Shown here: positions 23,516 to 35,179 of the stretch, piece after piece | Position numbering within the stretch: the first letter of the stretch is position 1 | Layout: every line of letters begins with the position of its first letter | Source: Trema orientale | Taxonomy: Eukaryota > Streptophyta > Magnoliopsida > Rosales > Cannabaceae | Direction: 5' to 3' | Assembly: GCA_002914845.1 (NCBI GenBank) | Contig: JXTC01000264.1 | Coordinates: forward strand, 306,153-370,152 | DNA: 64,000 bases | The notes under the pieces: generated by a model | The model's database searches: none | What the model was told of the DNA's origin: nothing | Seen by the model: the letters and a program-made list of their open reading frames with translations, nothing else | Program-made: the position numbers and the translations under genes

Positions 23516-23693
23516 ATCTCAAGGGAGTGGTCTAAGTGGCAAGGCGCTCTGCCTTAAGGCCTTATCTCACTTAGGTACGGTGAGATCATGAGTTCGAATC
23601 CTCACATCGCCTTTGGGAGCCCAACCGACTAGGGGTCACTCTGGGAAGTGACCTATCTCATCCGCCCTTTTTATTACCCAAAAAAAAAAAAAA
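23516..23693 (+). mobile_element. SINE, second insertion in the same target
   Basis: Head with box A-like GTGGTCTAAGTGGCAAGG (23528-23545) and box B GAGTTCGAATCC (23590-23601), then a body with TCACTCTGGGAAGTGACC and an A tail at 23680-23693. The flanking target copy is again AACTACTCTGTCCTT (23500 and 23694), so it landed at the duplicated target of the previous SINE or at the same site. Confidence 0.88.
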
Positions 23694-23857
23694 AACTACT
23701 CTGTCCTTTAAATTTGACAAAATTTTGATTAAGGGCCAACGTTAGGGGTCACTCTGGGAAGTGACCTATCTCATCTGCCCTTTTTATTACCCAAAAAAAA
23801 AAAAAAAAACTACTCTGTCCTTTAAATTTGACAAAATTTTGATTGAGGGCCAACGTT
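23631..23857. repeat. 113-bp tandem duplication of the SINE tail and flank
   Basis: The block starting AGGGGTCACTCTGGG at 23631, with the SINE tail, the A tract, the target word and flank down to CCAACGTT, is repeated from 23744 to about 23857 with only a few changes (for example TCATCCGCCC against TCATCTGCCC, and a slightly longer A run). It ends about 300 bases before the ATG7 start codon. Confidence 0.93.
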
Positions 23858-24160
23858 GCAATACTTTAAAAGTTCGAATTGATTTAAAAAAAAATAAATA
23901 AATAAATAAACCCGATGAGGACGACAATAAATTAGATAAACGGCAAGTACATTAAAACCGGCAGGAGCGCCGAAATCAAAACGACATGGACATTGTAAGG
24001 AGAGGGTCTTAACCGGAACCGGAGGCGGACACGCCACGAAGCATAATTTTAGATTCTTCTCAAACTGATACCGATTCCCATTCCCAAAGTATAAATCTAT
24101 AATTTTTGTAATTTGTGATATAAATCTAAAATATTGAAGACTTAGTTGGAAGAAGCAACA
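23858..24160 (+). promoter_or_regulatory. ATG7 upstream region
   Basis: About 300 bases between the SINE-tail duplication and the start codon. AT-rich words such as GATATAAATCTAAAATATTG lie within 50 bases of the ATG, but no unambiguous TATA box or named element can be assigned. The core promoter must lie in or overlap the SINE cluster. Confidence 0.4.
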
Positions 24161-27100
24161 ATGGCGGAGAGGCAACAAGGCAGTGGATCTATATTAAAAT
24201 TCGCACCCTTTCAGAGCGCTGTCGACGAGGGTTTCTGGCACAGACTTTCTTCTTTGAAGCTCAACAAGCTTGGCATCGATGACTCCCCTATTCCAATTAC
24301 TGGTTCGCTTTTTTTTTTTCCCTTTTTTTTTATATTTTTGAATTGAATTTTAAACTTTTGGGTGCCTTATTGTTCAAATTAGTTTTCTTTAATTTAAGGT
24401 CTGATATAATAGGGAAAAAATGTATAATCATGAGTTTTTTTTGCCATAATTAATCAGTTCATAGAACAACCAATATGATTTTTCAATTTGGGTTTTGATG
24501 GGTTTGAGCTATTTTGGGAAAAAACCCAACTTTAATCTGTGGGCTAGGGTTGATGCAAACAACAAAGTTATTGAATTTAGTGGTTATAAATTATGTTCCA
24601 GGTTTCTATGCCCCTTGCTCACATTCTCAAGTATCAAACCATTTGACTCTTTTAGCTGAGTCTCTCCCTGATGAATCAAGTGACCAATCAGCAGTAACAG
24701 CCACAAGTCAAGGCAATAGAAACAGGTGCTCTGTCCCTGGTATCCTATACAACACCAATACTGTAGAAAGCTTTCGGTCACTTGACAAAAGGAGCTTGTT
24801 AGAGGAAGAAGCAAAGAAGGTATCTTGCTTATCATTTATATATGCTTCTTCTGTTGTCATGTTTCCATCTAATTTATCGTTTATCGCATTTTTATAACTT
24901 CCTGTTGACTGTGTCAGTCAATAGAATCGACTTCGGTTGAGGGTGTTTGCGAAACCGAATGTAAATATTTACTCTTCGCAGATTTGGGAGGACATTCATA
25001 CCGGAAAAGCTATGGAGGACAGTTCTGTGCTTTCGAGGTTCCTACTTATCTCTTTTGCGGACCTGAAGAAATGGAGCTTTCATTACTGGTTTGCCTTTCC
25101 TGCGCTGCTGCTTGATCCCCTGGCTACTTTGGTTGATCTGAGACCAGCTGTAAAGTGGTTTAGCTTGGCAGAGGTGCTCAAAATATGATTTTCTTGGACG
25201 TATAGAAGCTAATTATTGAGGTTAATATTACCGTTTTAAGATTAATTATTGTTGTATGGTGTAGGCAGAATCCATTTCAGCAGCATGTAATGCGTGGCGT
25301 AACTCAAGCGCAACTGCAGGTAAATATTCTCTTTCACCTGTAAAATTGTGTATATCGAAGTATGCCTTTTGTACAATAGCTTCTACATCGATAGAGAAAA
25401 ATATGCTCGTTTATTTTGATATTCACATGTTAAGGATGTTCCTTTCCAACCTAACTCGAATGATTCTGCTGCAGATATTCCATTCTTTCTAATCAGTGTT
25501 GATGCAAATTCCCATGCTACTATTAAGCATCTTAAGGATTGGGAAACCTGTCAAGGCAATGGTGACAAGGTCGGTCTGCATAAATCCTCAAGTTATTTAG
25601 AAATTGGCAATTGCAGGGCTCTGGAAAATTAAATAAGTTGTTTAAGTGTAAAATGAAGTTTCATTGTTGTTAAAGCTGCTATGCATGCTCTTGGCAGATC
25701 CTCTTTGGTTTTTACGACCCATGCCATCTTCCAAACAATCCTGGTTGGCCCCTTCGGAACTTCCTTGCTCTCATTTGCTCAAGATGGGATCTCAAGTCGG
25801 TTCAATTTTTATGCTACAGAGAGAATCGTGGTTTTGCTGATCTGGGTTCATCCCTTGTTGGTGAAGCACTAATTGCAGTTGCACAAGGTAGAGCTGCAGC
25901 TATTGGGTAACAACTCTGTCTATTTAATTTTCTCTCTGCAAAAGTTTTATACACTTCCTAACAGGAGCATTCATAACTTCAAATTTATATCCTTTTAGGA
26001 TGGAAAGATCTTCAATGTGTTCCTAATGCTGTGGGATGGGAACTTAACAAAGGGAAGAATGTACCTAGATGCATTAGCCTTGCTAAATCTATGGATCCAA
26101 CTAGGTAATTGTCGGTCTTGCCTCTCAGATAATTGGTGCTCTGTTGGAATTCTCTTTCCTTCACTGGAATTGTTACATTTATTTTTCTTAGCTCTTTAGG
26201 TTAATTTTACAGGTTGGCCATATCCGCTGCAGATTTGAATTTAAAACTAATGAGATGGCGTGCTTTGCCTTCTCTGAACTTGAATATTTTGTCCGAGCTC
26301 AAGTGTCTTCTCCTGGGAGCAGGTACACTGGGATGCCAGGTGGCTCGTATGCTCATGGTGAGTGCTCAAAAGTTTATCATTTGATTTCTTATGTTTTTTC
26401 TTAACTGATTACAAATTATGCTTTCTTTCAGGCGTGGGGTGTTCGGAAAATTACATTACTTGACAATGGCAAGGTGGCCATGTCTAATCCATTAAGGCAA
26501 TCCCTGTATACATTGGATGATTGCCTTAATGGTGGAGAGTTTAAAGCCACAGCAGCTGTTAGAAGTCTCCAGCGAATATTTCCAGCTGTGGTAATTTGTT
26601 TGACCCTCCTTTCGCCTCATAGCATATTGTGTCCTGCATGGGAGAAACTAAATACAGATAAATAAACATTTTTTTTTCTATAATTTGCATTCATTCCTCT
26701 AAATCTTTTCTCAGGAAGCGGAGGGTGTTGTGATGGCTATTCCCATGCCTGGGCATCCAGTTTCTATCCAAGAAGAGCCTGGTGTGGTTGATGATTGTAA
26801 ACGCTTGCATGATCTTATTGATTCTAATGATGTGGTTTTCTTGTTGACTGATACGAGGGAAAGTCGATGGCTACCTTCACTTCTCTGCGCAAATTTTAAT
26901 AAGGTCTATTTTCTAATTCTTTTATCTGTCTGCTTTCTAAATCTTTTGGCATGATGTCATCGTTTATTTGTTTGTTATTCTTTTTCTTTAAACTTGGGTT
27001 GCATCTTTTTTAGGAGGTTCTATTTTCCCAACGACACAATATTGGATAGCTGTCATAACTGATTTAATTTTATACTTGCTTGTATCATTTACTGTTTGCA

Positions 27101-28278
27101 GATTACTGTAACTGCAGCTTTAGGGTTTGATAGCTTCTTAGTTATGCGCCATGGAGCAGGTCCTTTAAGCTCTGACCATGACTTGAAAAATGAAGCCACG
27201 AACGCTTTATCTGCTGATTTGGGCAATCTTGACCTGGTTGATGGAGATGATAGGCAANNNNNNNNNNNCTCCTGTTGATGTAATTTTCTAACGTGCAATA
27301 TTTGATATATTTGCTATTTTGCAAAGTTCGAATGCATTTGAAAGCCCTATATTATATTTGTGCAGTCAACCGCCAACCGCACTTTGGACCAGCAATGCAC
27401 TGTAACACGTCCGGGGCTTGCTCCAATTGCTTCAGCCCTTGCTGTGGAGCTCCTGGTGGGAATACTGCATCACCCTCGTGGGTGAGTCCTTTGAAAATAA
27501 GCACATTATAACCTGACAATTTTATTAAGTTTCTGTGCTTGTAAAAGATGCATTGGATGCTTAAGAGCTAAATAGTTGTTCCACATTGGTTTGTTTCTGT
27601 GGTTAACCTGGCATTCTGGTGGTACTCTTTTACAGGATATTTGCAGAAGGTGAGGTTTCAAGCTCTAATACTACTGGAAGTAGTGAGTTGCCTCTTGGTA
27701 TTTTACCCCATCAAATTCGAGGTTCCCTCTCACAGTTTTCTCAGATGACGCTTGTTGGTCACTCCTCAAACAGTTGCACAGCTTGTTGTAGCATTGTAAG
27801 TTTCAGCATCCATCTATAGTTGCTTACTTTTTCCTGACTAGTGGCGCTCTGCTTTAGAGTTTTGTGGAACATGTTCGTGATAATTAATGCTTTCTTATCC
27901 CGTGATTAAGTTCTGAGAGATTTAAGAAAGTAAAAGCCAATAAAGCAATTTACAAGGGAAACCGATGCCTTATGATATGCATCAAATCTTTTGTTCAAGG
28001 AGCATAGAAGAACTTATCCTTTATAGTGCTTATGCTTGCTTGATAATGCCCATCTTTAATGCTCCAATCTTATGTTTTAATGGTGATAAATTATTCAGGT
28101 TGTATCAGAATATCGGAAAAGGGGAATGGAATTTGTTCTCCAAGCTATTAATCATCCTACCTTTTTGGAGGATCTTACTGGACTAACAGAGTTGATGAAA
28201 TCAGCTAGCTCTTTTAATCTAGACTGGGACGTGGAGTCGGAGGCGGATGATGATGATGATGATTGCGTTGAAATCTAA
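24161..28278 (+). CDS. ATG7: ATG7, ubiquitin-like-modifier activating enzyme of autophagy (E1-like)
   Basis: ATG7 activates ATG8 and ATG12 with ATP, holds them as thioesters and passes them to ATG3 and ATG10; it is a cytosolic homodimer. Coding exons by GT/AG sites and frame: 24161-24302, 24602-24819, 24982-25173, 25265-25319, 25475-25569, 25698-25887, 25999-26104, 26213-26357, 26432-26590, 26715-26903, 27102-27279, 27366-27481, 27636-27795, 28099-28278; about 710 residues, the usual plant length. The ATG7 N-terminal domain opens with [20 protein letters not shown]. The nucleotide loop is [14 protein letters not shown] (about residue 365). The catalytic Cys is in [13 protein letters not shown] (exon 12). 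The acidic tail is [12 protein letters not shown]. The start is the first ATG before this domain. An 11-N gap in exon 11 hides the segment just before APVD; frame arithmetic shows the real gap is not 11 bases. Confidence 0.96.
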
Positions 28279-28463
28279 TTTTTTTTTTTCATCTAACAAA
28301 TTGTTTCTGATGTAAATTTGCAATACCTTTGTAAGTGGTTCAAAAAGTAACAATACTTGGAAACTAACGTTCAATAATTCATATTATTTAATTTGTCTTT
28401 GATTGGATTTGGTCCCACACCATCTTAAAACTGAATCTGATTCGGCCATTCTGCCTATGTTAG

Positions 28464-28862
28464 TCATAGGCCCCCTACCAAGCCTCCTATCAGTTTCACC
28501 TATGCAAAACGTGGCAGGGGGTAGCTTGGTTATTTTCTGAGGGGTTGACTTGCTATTGCAATAGGGAGTTAGTTACGTAAAGTTTAGGGGAGAACTCTTG
28601 GGATCGAGGCTATTAGAAAACGTGAGAGAGGAGTGATGGATTATGGAACTTTTGGTAAAAAAGGATTACAACGGAGCTCTAGGGGAGAGAAGGGGAGTCT
28701 CTCGAAAACTCTCCATTTTTGTTAGTTTTCTTTGTTTGTAATTTACATTTCTAGTTTATTAATAAGAAAAATCTATAAATTTCTAGGATCTTTATCTACT
28801 CCTGCACATTCTGCATTATTTTTCTTGTTGGTATTGGATCAATTGGGTTGCAGGTCCTGTCA
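28464..28862 (+). repeat. 5' LTR of the gypsy element
   Basis: 399 bp, ending CCTGTCA three bases before the primer-binding site at 28866. It shares with the 3' LTR long identical stretches, such as AGTCTCTCGAAAACTCTCC and AATAAGAAAAATCTATAAAT, but has many substitutions and some indels, so the insertion is not recent. Confidence 0.93.
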
Positions 28863-28888
28863 AAGTGGTATCAGAGAACTGACCTAGG

Positions 28889-31800
28889 ATGGTTGCAGGA
28901 AAGAAACTGGACAAGCGGATGGATGCCATGGAAGGGAAGGTCGACATCATCCACATGGAGCTCGCCAAGGGAATCAATCTTGTGCGCGGCGACCTTCGTC
29001 GATTGCCTACTTTGGAAAAGCATGTTAAATCGATCATCGACAAACTCGGTCATCTCTTCAGCACCCATGACACGATTGGGCCGGGTGACTCCGCTTGATT
29101 TCTGAAACAGTCGACTTGGGACGACATGGGCCAATTGTCCACTACTATCGATGGTCTCACGCAAGACGGCGATGTCAGCAATGAGGCACAACACCTTGAT
29201 TGCCGACCTCGGCGATTGGAGATGTAGACGTTTGATGGAACCAATCCTGATGGATGGATCTATCGCACCGAATGTTTCTTTGCTTTGAATCGACTCTCCG
29301 AGCTAGAGAAGCTTGATAAGGCGGTGATGAGTTCAGATGGCGACGCCCTCGCTTAGTTTCAGTGGGAGGACAACCATTAACTGATTCGAGGTTGGGGTGA
29401 ATTGAAAATATTACTGTTGGAATGCTTTTGATCATCTCCTGAGGGATCGATTTGCGAACAATTTTTGGCTCTGCGACAAGAGGGTTCCGTCAAAGACTAT
29501 CGGCTCCAGTTCGAAATGTTAGCTGCACCACTCACGGATGTTCCTGATCATATCTTAGAAAGCCAGTTTGTCAATGGGCTTCGCCATGACATCCAGGCTG
29601 AAATTCGACTCTTGAAGCCTAATGGACTGGGCTGGATTATGGAAATGGCCCAACATGTAGAAGACCAAAATTAGACTTTGCAAACTTCTAAGAGCACTTT
29701 TGGGCCTGGGTTGGGTAGAAGCTCTCTTCCTGCTCATGTTGTTTCCCCTCGCTATACATCTTTAACACCTACCCGTACTCTTCTGCTGCTTGAGTAGCCG
29801 TCACACCCGAAACCCAATTTCTATTTTCAACGACTGACTGACTCCGAGATGCAAGCCAAGCGTGCTAAGGGCTTGTGCTTCAAGTGTGCTGAGAAATACT
29901 CCATCAGCCATAAGTGCAAAAACCATGAGCTACAAGTACTTGTGGTCCAAGATGATTAATTTGACGACCCATCGTTGGACGCTGCGATTGAGGCCCCTCC
30001 TTGGTCGCCAGATGACGTCCCCGATATGATGGAATTATCACTCAACTCCGCGGTGGGTTTAACTTCGTCCAATACTATAAAATTGAAGGGTCGGATTGGA
30101 CACAACGAGGTCGTTGTTCTCATTGATTGTGGAGCCACACACAACTTCATCTCCTTTGCTTTCGTGACCAAATCGAACCTGCCACCCGTGAACACAGGGG
30201 GTTATGACGTCCTTATGGGTACTTGTTTGTCGATTCGCGGCTCCGAAATTTGCGAAGGTCTTGTGCTTTCACTTCCAGGCATTGATATTGTCGAAGACTT
30301 CCTTCCCTTAGAATTGGGTAGCTTAGATATCATGCTCTGGATGCAGTGGCTCGAATCGTTAGGGGAAATCCATGTTAATTGTAAGACCTTGACAAAATTT
30401 AATATTGGGTGATCCTGGCTTGTATAAATCCATGGTGTCCTTAAAGGCCATGATGTGGGCCTTGAAGCATGAAGGGGAAGCCTTCTTATTAAAGCTTAGC
30501 AACCTCACGGTGGACAAGACAACAAGTGTTGAGTCGCTTTCTAATGATCTTCGCCAAGTCTTGACTGAGTACGAATCTGTTTTCTTTTGGCCAGGAAGCC
30601 TACCACCAAGTAGGCACCAGGACCACACAATCATTCTCAAGGATTGGACTACACCCATCAACGTTCGCCCCTATCGTTACCCTCTAGTCCAAAAAGATGA
30701 GATTAAGAATTTGGTGCAGGAGATGTTGGTTGCTGGTATTATACAGCCGAGTTCGAGCCCCTTTTCGAGCCCCATGCTCCTTGTGAAGAAGAAGGACGGT
30801 AGTTGGAGGTTCTGCGTTGAATACCGGACGCTCAATCGTAAAATAGTTCCCGACAAATTTCCTATACCTGTCATTGATAAGTTGCTTGAAGAATTACATA
30901 GTGCCACCATCTTCTCCAAGCTTGACTTTAAGTCCGGGTACCACCAAATCCGAGTGCGTAGCGAAGACATTCTAAAAACCACATTTCGCACCCATGAAGC
31001 CCACTAAGAATTTTTAGTCATACCTTTTGGCCTGATTAATGCATCGGCAACATTTCAGTTTTTAATGAATGAGGTGTTTCGAGTTTACTTGCACAAATTT
31101 GTCTTGGTTTTTTTTTTTTTTTTATGACATTTTGGTATACAGCCGGACTCGGGAGGAGTACCTTCGGCATCTACGACTTGCATTAGAATTCTTATAATAA
31201 CACCAGCTTTATGCTAATGCCAAGAAATGCTACTTTTGTCAGTCATGTTTGGAGTACTCAGGCCACATCATATCTAGCAAGGGTGTGGTCACGGATGAGC
31301 AGAAAATTGCCGCAATAGTCAACTGGCCGACCCTACGAAATTTGAAGGAATTATGCAGCTTCCTCGAGCTGACTGGATACTACCGCAAGTTAGATAATGG
31401 TTATGGGTGCATCGCTTGGCCGCTCACTGAGCAACTCAAGAAAGATAATTTTGGCTGGAGCACGGTAGCAGACCAAGCATTTCAGCAGCTTAAGGAGGCC
31501 ATGACCTCGGTGCCAGTTTTAGATCTTCCTGATTTTACTCAACCTTTTGTGGTAGAGATGGATGCCTCCGGCTATGGCATTGGCGCAATCTTGATGCAGA
31601 ATCAGTGCCCAGTGGCATATTATAGCCGAGTTCTTTCACAAGGCGCTCGTTTCAAGTCTATCTGTGAGTGAGAGTTGATGACCATTGTGTTAACCATCTA
31701 GAAATGGTGCCCCTACCTACTAGGTCGCAAAATTATCATTCATACAAACCAACAAAGCCTCAAGTTTCTGCTGGAACAATGAGTTGTGAGTGATGAGCAT

Positions 31801-33060
31801 CAGCAATGGTAGTCTAAGCTCATGGGATATGACTTCGAAATACAGTATCGACTCGGGCCGGAGAATAAGGCGGTCGGCACATTATCCCGGGGTTCTGAAG
31901 ACCCATCTCTTGCGATTTTGACTTTTCAACTCGTACTCCATATTGATGAGCTGGTCCAACAAATTGACAACAACAACCACCTAGCCCATATCAAAGCAGA
32001 CATTCAACAGGAACGCCGCCTTGAACCGGGGTTTACTCTGGAGCAGGACCACCTACTGTACCATAGCCAATTGGTTCTTTCCCCAAGCTCTTCGGTTATT
32101 CCGTCGTTGTTGGAAGAGTATCATGGGAGTGCTATTAGGGGACACTCGGGTGCTTCTAAGACCTATCGACGCATGGAAAGTGATTTTTATTGGCGCAACA
32201 TAAAAAAGGCTATTTAGGACTATGTTGCATAGTGTGACGTTTGCTAAAGAAACAAACAGAGGCTTTATCACCTATTGGGCTATTGCAACCGTTGCCCATT
32301 CCAGATAAAATTTAGGATGAATTTACTATGGATTTTATTGAAGGATTGCCCAAGTCTGAGGGATACGATTCTATTCTGGTCGTGGTGGATAGGCTCAGCA
32401 AATACACACATTTTATTGCCATAAAGCGTCCTTTCACTACTCAAACAATAGTTGTGGCGTTCTTATGGGAGGTTGTGAGGCTTCATGGTTATGAGCATGG
32501 TAGTACTATAGTCTCTTCGGTGGACCAGCAGCTAGCCGAACGTGATGCTACGTTAAAGCAATTGAAGCTACATTTGTTAAAAGCACAACAACGTATGAAG
32601 CACTTTGCAAATCAAGCATGCCGAGACGTCTAATTTTAGGTGGGAGACCTTGTGTACCTTAAGTTTCGACCGTACTGTCAGAAATCTTTGGCTAGGTAAC
32701 CCAACCAAAAGCTTGCTCCTTGTTTTTTGGGTCCTTATCCCATCGTCTATCGTGTGGGCATCGTGGCGTACAAGCTGGACCTTTCGGAGAGAGCTACTAT
32801 TCAACTCGTGTTTCATATTTTCCTGCTGCGGAAAGCTATTGGAGCCACTCACCATCCCCGCATCTTCCACCATAGCTGACCCCTGACTTAGAACTGGTTG
32901 TTGAACTTGAAATTCTGCTGGAGGTCCAAACCATTACCAAGGGCAATATGGCGAGTCTCGAAGTCCTGGTCCAATGGAAGGGCATGCCATCATCTGATAC
33001 TACTTAGGAGCCTTTTGACAATCCACCATCAATTTCCTCACTTCCACCCTGAGTACAAGG
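28889..33060 (+). pseudogene. gypsy gag-pol remnants with chromodomain
   Basis: Frames with many stops and shifts give: gag (28889-29675, including GSVKDYRLQFEMLAAPLTDVP), a CCHC-like CFKCAEKYSISHKC (about 29879), protease LIDCGATHNFIS (about 30121; the usual DSG reads DCG), RT (30660-31230, with KKKDGSWRFCVEYRTLN and IFSKLDFKSGYHQIRV), RNase H (31250-31840, VVEMDASGYGIGAIL), integrase zinc region (32100-32240) and MDFIEGLPKSEGYDSILVVV (32328). The integrase core downstream of VVRLHG is deleted. A C-terminal chromodomain-like VLVQWKGMPSSDTT is at about 32963. The YxDD of RT is replaced by a run of Phe codons from a poly(T) expansion. Not functional. Confidence 0.9.
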
Positions 33061-33082
33061 TGGCTCTTTTGGCCTGGGGTAT

Positions 33083-33486
33083 TGATAGGCCGCCTATCAA
33101 GTCTCCTATCTGTTTCACCTATGTAAGGCATGGCAGGGAATAGCTTGGTTAGTTTCTAAGGGTTGGCTTGCTACTGTAATGAGGAATTAGTTATGAGTTT
33201 GTTACATAAAGTTCGGGGGAGAGCTCTCAAGGTAGAAGGTATTAGAGAAGGTGAAAGAGGAGTGGTGGGTTATGAAACTTCTGGTAAAAAAGGATTAGAG
33301 CTCTAAGGGAGAAAGGGGGAGTCTCTCGAAAACTCTCCATTTTTGTTAGTTTTCTTCGTTTGTAATTTCCATTTCCAGTTTATCAATAAGAAAAATCTAT
33401 AAATTTCTAAGATCTTTATCTGCTCCTGCTTGTTCTGCATTATTCTTCTTGTTTGTATCGGATCAATTAGGTTACTGATCCTATCA
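33083..33486 (+). repeat. 3' LTR of the gypsy element
   Basis: 404 bp, starting TGATAGGCCGCCTATCAAG and ending TCCTATCA, then the target duplication GTTAG. Its first bases form a short inverted repeat with its last seven (TGATAGG / CCTATCA), as expected for an LTR. Confidence 0.93.
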
Positions 33487-33491
33487 GTTAG

Positions 33492-34330
33492 CTGGACAAT
33501 ATTTGTTGGTGTTGGATTTCATTCGTACACCAACGATTGCATCATGTGTTCTGGTAACAAAGTGAAATTCCATATTCCTTTAATGGAGAGTAGTATGGTA
33601 TGTACAAATTCGGAGAGAAATCTTAGTGGTCTGTCTGGCTAATGTAGACGAGGGTTGGGCAACGATGTGGTACTTGCCAACTGTTCTTTGATAGTGAGTT
33701 AGAAATGGCCTAGCAGCACAATTAAGTACAAAACGTCAAAGGGAAAGGTAAGATTTGGATGGTAGGGTTTTGGGCCATAGAGGAATTGAAGATATTTATA
33801 GTAGGCTCATGGCTTATAGGATAGATTTTGAGCAACACGTGTCCTGCATAGTCCATAGGCCACAGCATATTAGGTCTACACTTTTATACTCTGGATGAAC
33901 CTGTTTCACTCTTAGGGCCACAAGTGCACAAACCTAGTTATGAATTGGGCACTTAATGTTACCATGATCAACTGGTAGAATGATATTGAGTTCTTGGAAG
34001 CCTTGCTCATTAAAGTGGTTTATCAGATACAAAATCAGTTGTCCACTCAATAAATTGGATGCAAGTGGTCGGACAGGTGCAAAATTTGCTGCTCACTATT
34101 TACTTATTACATGGTGTTCAAATGTTCTCCTCATGTTTGATTTGAGAGTAGCAACTGAGTTTTGGTTATTCTCTTTGGAGGACTCTATAGTATAGTCAAG
34201 TAAGAATACTTTGATCATACAATAATCCAACTCCTCCCTCCACAACTGCCTCCAAGATGTTGCACCTTTGTATTGCTTAGAGAATTATTATCAACAACAT
34301 TTATCTACATTAAGTCAGGATTTACTTTCA
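33492..34330. other. intergenic spacer
   Basis: No coding frame with a recognisable domain, no RNA gene and no repeat edge is seen. Confidence 0.45.
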
Positions 34331-34335
34331 TATGG

Positions 34336-34885
34336 CCTATTTGGATATATTTTTATTTGTTCTTTTCTATTTAAATAAACAAAAATTTACAATTTTTTTT
34401 GGAAAACATGCTTGATAACGTTGTTTTGTTTTTTGTTTAAAAAATTGTAAACAAAAATTTTTAAAAATAATGGAAGTGAGAATTTTTCACTACCAAAATT
34501 TTTTTACGAAAAGTAAAACCAGAAAGTGGTATTTTCTAAATAAATTTTTAAGTGGTAATTTCGTAAATAAACTTTCTCAACTGATATTTTTCTAAATAAA
34601 ATTTTAATAATAGTATTTTTTGTAGAGAATATTTTTTAAATAAATTTTTAAAAATGATATATTCTAAACAATATTTTTAAAATAGTATTTTTCTAGTTAA
34701 TGTTTTTTTTTGTTGTTATCAAGCATGTTTACGTTTTTTTCTTTTTAAAAATTAAAAATTATTTGATGTGTTACCAATTAAGTTTTTTATTTTTAAAATT
34801 TAAAAACATAAATAAAACTTTTATTTTTGTTTTCAATTTTGATGAACAAAAAATTGAAAATGTATCCAAACATGGACATAATTCT
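34336..34885. mobile_element. AT-rich MITE-like element
   Basis: The ends CCTATTTGGATATATTTTT (left) and AAAATGTATCCAAACATGG (right) are inverted copies, and inner words such as ATGCTTGATAACG/TTATCAAGCATG (about 34408 and 34717) are also mirrored. The centre holds eroded repeats of a 'TATTTTTCTAAATAAA' word. A clean target duplication is not visible, so edges and class are tentative. Confidence 0.55.
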
Positions 34886-35095
34886 ATCATTTTTTTTTCC
34901 TTTTCCATTTCTAACTATCTAGATAACTAGCTAAAGAATTGAGAAGGTAGGTGAATCTAGTATACTATACTAGATGGTTATTCTTCAACAATAAAAAATA
35001 AAAATAAAAAGGAAGAAAGAGAAAAACTTGGGAAAAAGATATGATGGTAATCGTTGATAAACATTTATTTGTGTGTTGAACTCAAAACCACACGA

Positions 35096-35166
35096 GCACC
35101 GGTGGTCTAGTGGTAGAATAGTACCCTGCCACGGTACAGACCCGGGTTCGATTCCCGGCTGGTGCA
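35096..35166 (+). tRNA. tRNA-Gly (anticodon GCC)
   Basis: 71 bases folding as a cloverleaf: acceptor GCACCGG pairs with CTGGTGC at the 3' end (allowing a G-T pair), D arm with box A TGGTCTAGTGGTAGAATAG, anticodon arm CCTGCCACGG with GCC, T arm with box B GGGTTCGATTCCC. A TTTTT terminator for RNA polymerase III follows at 35174-35178. No intron. It lies alone between transposon remnants and reads glycine GGC/GGT codons. Confidence 0.96.
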
Positions 35167-35173
35167 AATTATC

Positions 35174-35178
35174 TTTTT
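35174..35178 (+). terminator. RNA polymerase III terminator of tRNA-Gly
   Basis: A run of five T begins eight bases after the tRNA 3' end, the normal stop signal for polymerase III. Confidence 0.8.
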
Positions 35179-35179
35179 G

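Larger units (their letters stand above)
28464..33486 (+). mobile_element. Ty3/gypsy retrotransposon (chromovirus-like), full length but dead
   Basis: Two LTRs (28464-28862 and 33083-33486), a primer site TGGTATCAGAG after the first, gag-pol remnants between, and a 5-base target duplication GTTAG (28459-28463 and 33487-33491) define the element; total 5,023 bp. The LTR ends are TGATAGG (mutated to TCATAGG in the 5' copy) and CCTRTCA. It lies about 185 bases past the ATG7 stop, in the same orientation, so its LTR could affect ATG7 3'-end formation; that is inference. Confidence 0.95.

Noticed and set aside
28889..33060. Endogenous pararetrovirus as an alternative for the gypsy element
   Set aside because: LTRs, a target duplication, an integrase remnant and a chromodomain fit Ty3/gypsy; no movement protein is seen.
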